Program-made: the position numbers and the translations under genes
NCBI RefSeq assembly: GCF_023923205.1
Contig: NZ_CP099490.1
Coordinates: forward strand, 2,976,001-3,040,000
Length of the DNA stretch: 64,000 bases
Direction of reading: 5' to 3'
Source of the DNA: Ornithinimicrobium cryptoxanthini
Lineage (GTDB): Bacteria; Actinomycetota; Actinomycetes; Actinomycetales; Dermatophilaceae
The notes under the pieces: model-generated
Databases searched by the model: none
What the model was told of the DNA's origin: nothing
The model's input: the letters and a program-made list of their open reading frames with translations, nothing else
Shown: positions 26,787-34,498 of the stretch, in pieces
How the letters are laid out: each line of letters begins with the position of its first letter
How positions within the stretch are numbered: position 1 is the stretch's first letter

Positions 26787-28402
26787 GTCCTGCGCTGCCC
26801 CATGAGTGGCTCGCCCCATGGAGCAGCCGGACAACTATCCGGCTCGTCCTCGTCAAAGAGGTCACCTCGCCCGCCGTAACAACCGGGGAATCCAAACCCA
26901 TTGCAGACGTCTTGCAGTTCGGACGTCTGGCGGCACACGTGCGTCAACACGGTGCTATCCTTCCGAGGTGCAGATCCGTTGACGACGTCGATCCACAGCA
27001 CGTCAGGTGGAACCGGGTAGAAGGACGGTTGGAGACCAACCGAGCGATCCATTCACTCTGGAGCATGCCAGGGGCAGGCACGGACTTCATCGTCCAATTG
27101 GTCGACATCACTCCTGCGGACGGCATCTCCGATCTCGTGGCGGCTCTGGAGGATATGTACTACGGGGATCTCACGCTAGGTCCACAAGATCCGCCACCGC
27201 CACCAGAATCAGGTGGCTGCGTCGCGCGCACACACCAGATGGTCGTATTCTCCGAACCTGGCGAGCGTGAACTAACCGATGACGAAATCCAGCGGCTCAT
27301 CTACCGCGCTGATATGCCTGCTCGCGGGGAATACAGCAGCATCCGTCGTCCCGATGAACTCAATCGCCGCCCGGGCCGTGGAGCAGCTCTTGGCCCTTTC
27401 GTCACGGTACTTTGGGGTCAACAAGACTACATCGAAAACTGCGCATTTCTATCCGTTGTGGTGGGCACCGCCGCGGTCAGTGTCATCGCCGACGCTCGAC
27501 ACCGACTCCTAGCCGAGATCGCAGCCTTGGGGCGTGAACTGGGCGAGCAAAGCACAACTGAGCGCGCCGTAGCGAGCGTTCAACAGACACGCCTGCGACT
27601 GGAAGCTGTAAACCGCGTCATAGCGGGCACCGAGAATAGAATCGCACTTTGCATCGACGGTCTCTCCACGATGATGCCGTACATTCCTGCCCTTCGGGTT
27701 GAAAGTTACCACCGAGCTCTCTTTGAAGCATTTGATACTGAAGGGAACCGGAGTGCGCTCGAAAGACTTCTCGTAAGGTTGAACGAACTAGTGCGATTAG
27801 AGCAGGATGCCTTAGATTCCCGCATGACGATCCAGTCAGAAGCTCGATCGAAGCGTTGGTCTTTGAGCATCGGTATCGCCTCAACTTTGACCATACCGTT
27901 CGGCATCATCTTCGGTTTCTTTGGGATTGGAGCCGCTGAGATTGACGCCTCACAGTCAATGTTCGCCACACGCTATCTGCCGCTATTTGCGATCGTAGCC
28001 GGGCTGATGTTCGCCATTATCGCCCTCCACTATATTTTATATCGAGTGCACCGAAGTCGCGACGCCGCTCAACGCCGACCAATCCGTCCTGGCGCGCCCG
28101 TGAGCCGTGCCCCAAGGGCGAGACTGACTCATTCCAAGAGCATCACATCAGACCCTGTGGGATCTAAACCGGTTTCAATGAGAGAGGCAAGTCCGGAAAA
28201 GCCCAGCATCACAGCGGGATCCTTATCTCACACTGAGTCTGTAGCCGATATCTCGGGCCATTCTGCGCCCTTATCTGGGCCATTCGACGGTGAAGAACCG
28301 CCCGACGACGACGCCCCGAACCGCCATCCGCACCATTCCACGCCTGTCGAGAGGGAAGACTCCGAACAGAGGACGCAACGAATTCATAAGAAGTCGCACT
28401 AG
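26771..28402 (+). CDS. CorA-like membrane protein with long cytoplasmic N-terminus
   Basis: A 543-aa protein. About 360 residues of soluble domain with helical stretches (about 235-355) precede two membrane helices (about 364-388 and 401-425), then a charged tail of about 118 residues. The layout and the FGIIFGFFGIGA stretch recall CorA-type channels, but the GMN signature is absent, so magnesium transport is doubtful. The TTG start at 26771 overlaps the phosphotransferase by 16 nt; no ATG or GTG follows for a long way. Base composition is much less GC-rich than its neighbours, especially 27500-28250, pointing to recent transfer. It could be a membrane effector. Confidence 0.65.
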   Translation: MASDLSPALPHEWLAPWSSRTTIRLVLVKEVTSPAVTTGESKPIADVLQFGRLAAHVRQHGAILPRCRSVDDVDPQHVRWNRVEGRLETNRAIHSLWSMPGAGTDFIVQLVDITPADGISDLVAALEDMYYGDLTLGPQDPPPPPESGGCVARTHQMVVFSEPGERELTDDEIQRLIYRADMPARGEYSSIRRPDELNRRPGRGAALGPFVTVLWGQQDYIENCAFLSVVVGTAAVSVIADARHRLLAEIAALGRELGEQSTTERAVASVQQTRLRLEAVNRVIAGTENRIALCIDGLSTMMPYIPALRVESYHRALFEAFDTEGNRSALERLLVRLNELVRLEQDALDSRMTIQSEARSKRWSLSIGIASTLTIPFGIIFGFFGIGAAEIDASQSMFATRYLPLFAIVAGLMFAIIALHYILYRVHRSRDAAQRRPIRPGAPVSRAPRARLTHSKSITSDPVGSKPVSMREASPEKPSITAGSLSHTESVADISGHSAPLSGPFDGEEPPDDDAPNRHPHHSTPVEREDSEQRTQRIHKKSH

Positions 28403-28539
28403 AACCGACTGGACAAGTTCCGCCGCCAACTGGGCCGCCACGATCACCACTTCCTGTTTGCGCGACCCGTGCCTGACCCCGTACTGGGCGGGGCGCCCGA
28501 ACGGAGCGACTCGCGCTGGGACTGCAGATACTTCTTCTC

Positions 28540-28576
28540 TTGGTAGACTACGATGCGCCGAGGGTAGACTTCTACC
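28540..28576 (+). promoter_or_regulatory. Predicted vapBC promoter and operator
   Basis: GGTAGACT occurs at 28542-28549 and 28563-28570 (21-base period). The second copy forms the palindrome GGTAGACTTCTACC (28563-28576). TAGACT at 28565-28570 works as a -10 box 6 bases before the ATG, so a leaderless vapB transcript is likely, with VapB probably binding the repeats. Confidence 0.5.
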
Positions 28577-28852
28577 ATGAGCCTCAATATCAAGAACCCC
28601 ACCACGCACCGCCTGGTGCGTGAGCTCGCGGCGGCGACGGGCCAGTCCCAGACCGCGGCGGTCGAGGATGCCGTGCGCAGAAGGCTCCGCGAGGTCCAGT
28701 CCGAGAGCGGTCCCACGGTCGAGCACCGGGACCGGCACGCGCGAGCGCGGCGGATCGCTGAGGCGTTCCGCGAGGATCTCTCCGAGGACGAACTCCGCCG
28801 CATCAGGCACTCCGAGGACTGGCTCTATGACGAGCACGGGCTGCCTCGATGA
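28577..28852 (+). CDS. vapB: VapB-like antitoxin
   Basis: A 91-aa protein with an N-terminal ribbon-helix-helix-type segment (LNIKNPTTHRLVRELAAATG), followed by a charged helical C-terminus that would wrap the toxin. It matches the Rv0623/VapB type paired with PIN toxins. The start is ATG directly after the palindrome; no Shine-Dalgarno sequence is seen, in agreement with leaderless translation. It overlaps vapC by 4 nt. Confidence 0.9.
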   Translation: MSLNIKNPTTHRLVRELAAATGQSQTAAVEDAVRRRLREVQSESGPTVEHRDRHARARRIAEAFREDLSEDELRRIRHSEDWLYDEHGLPR

Positions 28853-29244
28853 TCCTCGACACCTCCGCGCTCGTGGCCATCTTGACTGACGAGGAAGACA
28901 GCGAGGTCCTGCTGAACCTCGCTGTGGAGTCAGCGCACCTGCGGATGAGTGCCGCCACTGCGCTGGAGGCCTCGATCGTCCTGGACAGCCGCTCCTCACC
29001 TCAGCAGCGTCGGCGGCTCGATGACCTCCTTGCGGCACTTGCTGTGGAGATCGTGCCCTTCGATGCCACGCACTGGGCCCTCGCCCGTGAGGCCTACCGA
29101 GACTTTGGCAGGGGCTCGGGACACCCGGCTCGGTTCAACATGGGCGACTGCTACGCCTACGCCCTGCACCGCGCGACGGGCGAACCCTTGCTCTATGTTG
29201 GCGACGACTTTGCTGCGGCAGGAGTCCCCCGAGCGGCACCATGA
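28849..29244 (+). CDS. vapC: VapC-like PIN-domain ribonuclease toxin
   Basis: A 131-aa PIN-domain protein. Acidic site residues are visible: D4 in MILDTSALVA, a glutamate in ATALEASIVL, and the aspartates of NMGDCYAYA and VGDDFA. VapC toxins cleave tRNA or rRNA; the target is unknown. ATGA overlap with vapB. All four acidic positions are present, so it should be active. Confidence 0.93.
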   Translation: MILDTSALVAILTDEEDSEVLLNLAVESAHLRMSAATALEASIVLDSRSSPQQRRRLDDLLAALAVEIVPFDATHWALAREAYRDFGRGSGHPARFNMGDCYAYALHRATGEPLLYVGDDFAAAGVPRAAP

Positions 29245-29409
29245 TTTGCGTGACACGGATGCCGCCACCGACACGCGCACATTTCCCTCGTCACGGAGCT
29301 GCGGGGCCACAGACCCTGGTGCCGCCGAACCATCACTGCCACACTTGGTGTGGCGGAGCTCTCGCTCCAGGTTGTGCTCCGGCGTCCTTCGCGCACGAGA
29401 GGCACAGAC

Positions 29410-29940
29410 ATGAGGACACACACTGCACGCGCCACTGTGATCACTGCGGTCGCCGCCACCTGTCTCCTGGGGTTTCCCCTGGGGGCCGCGGCCACCGGGC
29501 CGGCCACGCCGACAGCGACCCGCGGGGCACAGCACGCTGAGGGTGACTTCCTCGCGTCGGTTGACTTCAGCTCACTCCAGGCCCGTGATGTCCGGGGCAA
29601 CAAGTGCGAGTTCACCGTGAACGGAGCCCTCACGCTCACCGGCACCGTGACCGGCGAGGCCGTCGGCGTGACCACGGCCGTGATCTTCGCACCGTGCGCT
29701 GACGCGCTCGCCTCCCCACCAGGGACCTACTTCGACCTCTTCCGCTTTGAGGGCGAGTTCACGGGCGAGGTGCTCGGCGAGTCCGTCAGCGGGCAGCTCA
29801 GCTACGCCGGCCGCACCCGGGTCGGCGGTGCCATCGACGCCATCATCCTCCTGGACGGCGACGACGCGCGGGCCGTCCTGCGGGCAGACGCTCAGGTCGC
29901 CGTGGGCGGCACGTATGCCGGGGTGGCCAAGAAGTCCTGA
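29410..29940 (+). CDS. Secreted protein, function unknown
   Basis: A 176-aa protein with a Sec signal peptide (basic RTHTARA, hydrophobic core to about residue 29, likely cleavage near GAAATG). The mature part is predicted beta-rich with two cysteines that could pair. I recognise no family. The start is the ATG at 29410; an in-frame start at 29350 would place the signal peptide internally. It sits alone between vapC and the Ltp lipoprotein gene. Confidence 0.72.
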   Translation: MRTHTARATVITAVAATCLLGFPLGAAATGPATPTATRGAQHAEGDFLASVDFSSLQARDVRGNKCEFTVNGALTLTGTVTGEAVGVTTAVIFAPCADALASPPGTYFDLFRFEGEFTGEVLGESVSGQLSYAGRTRVGGAIDAIILLDGDDARAVLRADAQVAVGGTYAGVAKKS

Positions 29941-30103
29941 GTGGCCGCCTGGGCGGACGGGTGGTCTCTGACCACGCCGGGGTACCCCCATGGTGACAAG
30001 GGTCTCACGATGACCTATTCCACTCATCGCTGAGATCTGGTCTGATGAGACCATTCCCGCGGGGGAACGCCCCAGCGGTGTTCCGTCGGCGGAAGCAGCA
30101 ACC

Positions 30104-30727
30104 ATGAGCACAACGTTCCCGAGGAAACACGCTCCCCTTCCTCTCCTCATCCTGTGCCTTGCCCTACTGACTGCATGTGCCGGCACGTCAGAGCCACCGG
30201 ATGCTGCCGCGCCGGCCACGGTGACCGCAACCGTCACGCATACGGTCGAACCAACCCCTGCGGCGACGAGCGCGACCGATGATGAGAGCACTGCACAGGT
30301 GACCGTGACCGAGACGGTGACGGTCACCGAGACAGCCGCCGCGACCGCTGCGCCCACTCAGGAAGCCGAAAAACCTGCCAGTGACGCCGCCCCGAAGCCG
30401 TCGGATATCACCAGGTCTCAGGAGCAGGCGATCGGTTCCGCAGAGTCCTACCTTGAGTTCACCCACTTCTCCAAGAAGGGCCTCATTGGCCAGCTGTCCT
30501 CCGAATATGGTGAGGGCTTCTCGGAGGCCGATGCCACGTTCGCGGTGGAGTACCTCGAGGACAACGGCCTCGTGGATTGGATGGAGCAGGCAGTCGGTTC
30601 CGCAGAGTCTTACCTTGAGTTCACGCACTTCTCCCGGCAGGGTCTGATCGACCAGCTGATGTCGGAGTATGGGGAGCAGTTCACGCAGGCCCAGGCCGAG
30701 CACGCCGCTGACGCCGTCGGTCTCTGA
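30104..30727 (+). CDS. Ltp-type lipoprotein with duplicated repeat
   Basis: A 207-aa lipoprotein (lipobox LLTAC, Cys25) with a Thr/Val-rich VTETV linker (about 38-85) and two copies of the host-cell surface-exposed lipoprotein repeat (about 108-153 and 162-205), each with SAESYLEFTHFS. The copies are 54 residues apart, and the DNA shares long identical runs 162 bp apart, so the duplication is recent. The family includes Ltp of streptococcal phage TP-J34, which blocks phage DNA entry, and related repeats occur in many actinobacterial surface proteins. Superinfection exclusion is therefore possible but unproven. Confidence 0.88.
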   Translation: MSTTFPRKHAPLPLLILCLALLTACAGTSEPPDAAAPATVTATVTHTVEPTPAATSATDDESTAQVTVTETVTVTETAAATAAPTQEAEKPASDAAPKPSDITRSQEQAIGSAESYLEFTHFSKKGLIGQLSSEYGEGFSEADATFAVEYLEDNGLVDWMEQAVGSAESYLEFTHFSRQGLIDQLMSEYGEQFTQAQAEHAADAVGL

Positions 30728-30760
30728 CCTAATCGCCATCGCCCCGACGCGGCAGCAGGC

Positions 30761-31000
30761 TCACTCCACCTCGGGCGCCTCGGTGCTGCCGTCGTCGTGG
30801 ATCTCCTCGGACATCCGGTCCAGCTCCGCGTCCTCGACTCTCGCACCGGCCTGCTCCATCCCTTCTTGGAGGTCCTCCCGGACGGTCGCTGGCTCGGCAC
30901 CCTCGTCCCAGCTCTCGACGCGCTCGACCACATTCTCAGCGGCTTCCTGTCGGGCGTCGGAGACTTCGTCGGTGGCACTGCCGGTGGGTTGGTCGCTCAT
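30761..31000 (-). CDS. Small acidic protein
   Basis: A 79-aa very acidic, Glu/Asp/Ala-rich helical protein (SDARQEAAENVVERVE and similar segments) without membrane segments. The ATG at 31000 gives a typical polar N-terminus (MSDQPTGSA); an earlier frame start at 31021 is possible. Composition and periodic charges look like a real, disordered or coiled protein rather than a shadow frame. Function unknown. Confidence 0.55.
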   Translation of the reverse strand: MSDQPTGSATDEVSDARQEAAENVVERVESWDEGAEPATVREDLQEGMEQAGARVEDAELDRMSEEIHDDGSTEAPEVE

Positions 31001-31169
31001 CTGACTACCGTAGGGCGGCACCGCTCAGCGCGCTCTCGCTCGCGCGACCCCCGCCATGAGGGAACCCTCGCCCGTGATGACACCGGAGCGTGAGCAGCGA
31101 CTGTCGGCGCTCGGTGCCAGACTCGACTCATGGTGGCCGACCAGCGCCACACCGACTCGAGGAGGCACC

Positions 31170-31538
31170 ATGCCCCACGGCGACATCACCCACATCGACA
31201 TCCCGGTCAGCGACATGGACAAGGCCCAGACCTTCTACAGCACGCTCTTCGGCTGGCAGATCGCTGAGATCCCCGGCTACGAGGGCTACCCGATGTGGCA
31301 GGCGCCCAACAAGATCAGCGGCGGCGGCCTGGCACCGCGCAGCGAGGGCTTCACCCAGCCCCGGTCCTATGTCGAGGTGGACTCGATCGACGACACTCTC
31401 ACCAAGGTGACCGAGCAGGGCGGCAAGATCCTGATGGAGAAGGACGCGATCAGCGAGACCAGCTGGTGGGCGATCTTCGAGGACCCGGACGGCAACGCGG
31501 TCGGGCTCTACGAAGGAGTCACTGACACCGGCGAGTGA
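31170..31538 (+). CDS. VOC/glyoxalase-fold protein
   Basis: A 122-aa protein of the vicinal oxygen chelate fold with two beta-alpha-beta-beta-beta halves: DITHIDIPVSDMDKAQ at the start and FEDPDGNAVGLYE at the end. A metal-ligand histidine (H10) and a terminal glutamate (E114) are present. This subgroup resembles bleomycin-resistance-like and CFP32-like proteins. Substrate unknown. GGAGG lies 9 bases before the ATG. Confidence 0.88.
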   Translation: MPHGDITHIDIPVSDMDKAQTFYSTLFGWQIAEIPGYEGYPMWQAPNKISGGGLAPRSEGFTQPRSYVEVDSIDDTLTKVTEQGGKILMEKDAISETSWWAIFEDPDGNAVGLYEGVTDTGE

Positions 31539-31585
31539 CGTCGCCGGACGTGCGGTTCGCTCGTCGGCGCTGGGTGGCGGGCGAC

Positions 31586-32131
31586 TCAGAACAGGTCGCG
31601 GTGCCGCGCGAAGTGCTCCCGCGCCGGGCCGTCCGGCCCCATGCCATAGACCCGGAGCAGCTCAGCCAGCGCGGGGTGCGAGCCCTCAAGCGCCGCCGCC
31701 GCTGAGCTCAGCTCCTGGCCGGAGGCGACGGCCCGCAGCAGGTTTCGCATGCCATCCACCACCGCGTGCTCGCCGGTCGGGCTGGCCTGCGCCTCGGTGC
31801 GGGTCCAGTGGCCGGTCAGAGCCTGGATGTCATCCAGTCGCGCTGGCAGGTCCTGCGCCGACACACTCCCCGCGCGGACCCCGTCGGCCAGCTCCTCCAG
31901 GACGTGCATCCGGTGCAGCACCGCCGGGTTGCCGATCTTGACGCGCTGGGCGTTCATCAGCTGGGACAGCATCGGCGGCGACATCCCCAGGACCCGCGAC
32001 AGACCAGCCTGAGTCAGCTCGAAGGCACCCATCAGGCGGCGGAAGGCGTCGGCGAGCGGCTCGCCATACGCCTCCCGCTGTGCCTGTCGGTTGCGCTCGA
32101 CGGTCTCCACCACGCTCAGCACCTCCCTCAT
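31586..32131 (-). CDS. XRE-type transcriptional regulator
   Basis: A 181-aa protein with a helix-turn-helix near 30-65 (AFELTQAGLSRVLGMSPPML) and a helical C-terminal half. The XRE domain suggests a repressor. It is divergent from a surface VWA gene, and the spacer contains direct repeats, so it may control both genes. The C-terminal region matches no ligand-binding domain I can name. Confidence 0.85.
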   Translation of the reverse strand: MREVLSVVETVERNRQAQREAYGEPLADAFRRLMGAFELTQAGLSRVLGMSPPMLSQLMNAQRVKIGNPAVLHRMHVLEELADGVRAGSVSAQDLPARLDDIQALTGHWTRTEAQASPTGEHAVVDGMRNLLRAVASGQELSSAAAALEGSHPALAELLRVYGMGPDGPAREHFARHRDLF

Positions 32132-32145
32132 CGTTTGCGTCCGCG

Positions 32146-32268
32146 AACGCCACCTTAGCGGTTCCGTGCGGCACGTCGTGCTCCCGCAGCTACAGTATGC
32201 CGAAACGCCACCTCAGCGATGAGGCTTGACTTTGCGATTGCAACCTCATATGTTTGCCATCGCAAACA
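32146..32268. promoter_or_regulatory. Repeats between the XRE regulator and VWA gene
   Basis: AACGCCACCTTAGCG (32146-32160) and AACGCCACCTCAGCG (32204-32218) differ at one base and lie 58 bp apart. A perfect inverted repeat with TGTTTGC and GCAAACA arms follows at 32251-32268. These are likely operator sites for the divergent XRE regulator. Confidence 0.5.
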
Positions 32269-32291
32269 TTCACGACCTTGAGGGGACCACG

Positions 32292-34259
32292 ATGACCAGG
32301 CCCACCGCACGCTGCGCCGCGACCGCGCTGGCGACCATGCTCAGCACCGCGCTCCTGGCGACACCGGCGCTCGCCACCGCCCCAGGCACCGCCACCGCCC
32401 CAGCCACCGGCACGACCCCAGACACCACAGCGTCCACCGATGGGCAGCTGCTCCTGGTGCTGGATGCCTCCGGCTCCATGCGGGACGAGGACGGCGCCGG
32501 CACCCCCAAGATCGAGGGCGCCCGCAGCGCACTCGACGCGGTCATCAACGACCTCGGGGACGACCAGCAGGTCGGGCTGCGGCTGTTCGCCTCCACCGAG
32601 AGCGAGTCCGACACCGCGGCCGCGTGTGCGGACTCCGAGCTGGTGGTGCCGGTCGGCACCGGCAACCAGGCCGCGCTGAGCGCTGCGGTCCAGGACTATG
32701 AGCCGTATGGCGGCGAGACCCCGATCGGTTATGCGCTCCAGGAGGCCGCCACGGACCTGGGCTCGGACGGCCAGCGCTCGATCCTGCTGGTCTCCGACGG
32801 CATCTCGACCTGCGACCCCGACCCGTGCGAGGTCGCCGAGGACCTCACCCAGGACGGCATCGAGCTGGCCATCCACGTCGTCGGGCTCGACGTCGACTCC
32901 GAGGCGCGCGAGCAGCTGCAGTGCATCGCCGAGGCCGGCAACGGCACCTACATCGACGCCGCCGACACCGACACGCTCACCAGTGCGCTGACGCAAATGT
33001 CGACCCGCGCCTTCCGCCCCTTCAGCGTCGCCGGCGACCCGGTCGTCGGCACCACCGACCCCGCCACCGCGCCGACCGTGGGCGAGGGGCAGTTCACCGA
33101 CACCATGCCGATCAACCAGGACACCCCGAAGTTCTACCGGCTGCAGCGCACGACTCCCGGCTCGACGCTGCACGTCGGAGTCACGATGCGTCCCGAGGCC
33201 GGCGGTCTCGGCTCCTACCGCATGTGGCTCGAGTCGCCCGACGGCGACAGCTGCGGCACCATCCACGGTTCTCCCTGGAGCGCCGGGGCGGGCAACTCGT
33301 TCGGCACCGCCGGGGTCAGCTCGGCGCGGTACGGCGACGACGGGCCATGCCAGGAGGACGACGAGGTGATCCTGCGCCTCGAGCTGCAGGGCGGCTCGGA
33401 GGAGCTGCAGGATGGCCAGTTCGAGATGGTGGTCAGGGAGGAGCCCCCGGTCAGCAACGCCGACGAGCTCCCGGGTGTGGCTCCCCGCTCCGAGTGGCAG
33501 GAGCTGGAGCCGGGCGAGCCGGTCGGCGACGTCGTCGGCGGGTCATCGCTCAATGACGCACCCCGGATCGAGCCGGGCGGCACCTACTCCTCGGAGATCA
33601 CCCGCGGAGAGATCGTCTTCTTCCGGGTCCCGGTGGACTATGGCCAGCGCCTGCAGGCCCTGGTGGAGTTCCCCCGTCCGACCGGCGTCTTCGCCGACAC
33701 GACCAGCGGGGCAAGCGACATCGCGGACGTCGTGATCGTCGGGCCGACCCGCAGCGCGGCCGAGGACCTGATCGCCAGGGCCGGCGACCTCAGGCGCCGC
33801 GCGATCATCTATGACGACCGCGCCGTGCAGGCTGCCGTCACGACCCACGAGGTGCGCTGGGCCAACCGCACCTCCGGCAACCAGCTGGGGTCGGCCCTCG
33901 CGGGCGACTACTGGGTCGGGGTGAGCCTGACCTCGAACAGCGAGGTGCGGCCGACGGTCCCGTTCACCCTCACCACCGAGGTGTTCGGTGAGGTCTCCGG
34001 CGAGCCGGCGTATGCCGACCCCTCCTCCGCGGACGACGTCACCACAGCAACGGCTGAGCCTGCTGAGACCAGTGTGGACACCTCGGAGGAGAGGAGTGCC
34101 CCCGCGCCCGAGGAGGCGACGGAGGACACCGCGGCAGCGCCACCTGTCGCGGCCACCGACGACGGCGCTCCGCTGGGCCTGATCGTCGGCCTGGCCGCAC
34201 TCGGCATGGCTCTCCTGGTCGCGGGCGGGTTCGTGCTCGCCAGGGCGATGCGCACCTGA
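32292..34259 (+). CDS. Surface-anchored VWA-domain protein
   Basis: A 655-aa exported protein: Sec signal (1-29), VWA domain (about 50-240) with DASGS MIDAS motif, then two beta-rich regions (about 265-400 and 430-590), a Thr/Glu-rich disordered linker, and a C-terminal membrane helix (about 628-650, GLIVGLAALGMALLVAGGFV) with a short basic end. It would be held by its C-terminus with the VWA domain outside. Function unknown; ligand or matrix binding is typical. The ATG at 32292 follows GAGGGGACC. Divergent from the XRE regulator. Confidence 0.87.
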   Translation: MTRPTARCAATALATMLSTALLATPALATAPGTATAPATGTTPDTTASTDGQLLLVLDASGSMRDEDGAGTPKIEGARSALDAVINDLGDDQQVGLRLFASTESESDTAAACADSELVVPVGTGNQAALSAAVQDYEPYGGETPIGYALQEAATDLGSDGQRSILLVSDGISTCDPDPCEVAEDLTQDGIELAIHVVGLDVDSEAREQLQCIAEAGNGTYIDAADTDTLTSALTQMSTRAFRPFSVAGDPVVGTTDPATAPTVGEGQFTDTMPINQDTPKFYRLQRTTPGSTLHVGVTMRPEAGGLGSYRMWLESPDGDSCGTIHGSPWSAGAGNSFGTAGVSSARYGDDGPCQEDDEVILRLELQGGSEELQDGQFEMVVREEPPVSNADELPGVAPRSEWQELEPGEPVGDVVGGSSLNDAPRIEPGGTYSSEITRGEIVFFRVPVDYGQRLQALVEFPRPTGVFADTTSGASDIADVVIVGPTRSAAEDLIARAGDLRRRAIIYDDRAVQAAVTTHEVRWANRTSGNQLGSALAGDYWVGVSLTSNSEVRPTVPFTLTTEVFGEVSGEPAYADPSSADDVTTATAEPAETSVDTSEERSAPAPEEATEDTAAAPPVAATDDGAPLGLIVGLAALGMALLVAGGFVLARAMRT

Positions 34260-34285
34260 GCGGGGCGCCGACCGTGCCCGTGTCG

Positions 34286-34485
34286 TCACCACTCGGGGAC
34301 TAGGGCTCCTGCCAGGCTGCGGGTGGCAGCGTCGCGGCGGCGGGTGGCAGCACCCGCCGCCAGACGGCGCTCGAGGCTGCGGGTGCGCTGGACGTGCGCG
34401 TCCGCGCCGCCAGACGGTGCTCGAGGCTGCGGGTGCGCTGGTCGTGCGCGTCCGTGGCCAGGTCGATGTCGATCAGTGAACACAT
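34286..34485 (-). pseudogene. Small ORF disrupted by a 50-bp tandem duplication
   Basis: An ATG at 34485 with AGGAGG seven bases upstream opens a frame beginning MCSLIDIDLATDAHDQRTRS. After the first copy of a 50-bp repeat it runs out of phase. The second repeat copy encodes the same peptide in the -2 shifted frame, which continues to a stop at 34286. Removing one 50-bp unit would restore a continuous 49-aa protein. It lies 13 bases after the MFS gene on the same strand. The present longest product would be 61 residues. Confidence 0.5.
34361..34460. repeat. 50-bp tandem duplication
   Basis: Two copies with a 50-bp period (34361-34410 and 34411-34460) share runs such as TCGAGGCTGCGGGTGCGCTG and differ at a few positions. 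The period is not a multiple of three, so the duplication shifts the reading frame. Confidence 0.8.
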
Positions 34486-34498
34486 GGCGATCCTCCTC

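Noticed and set aside
28271..29038. 255-codon minus-strand frame over vapBC
   Set aside because: Opposite a clear toxin-antitoxin pair; composition of a shadow frame.
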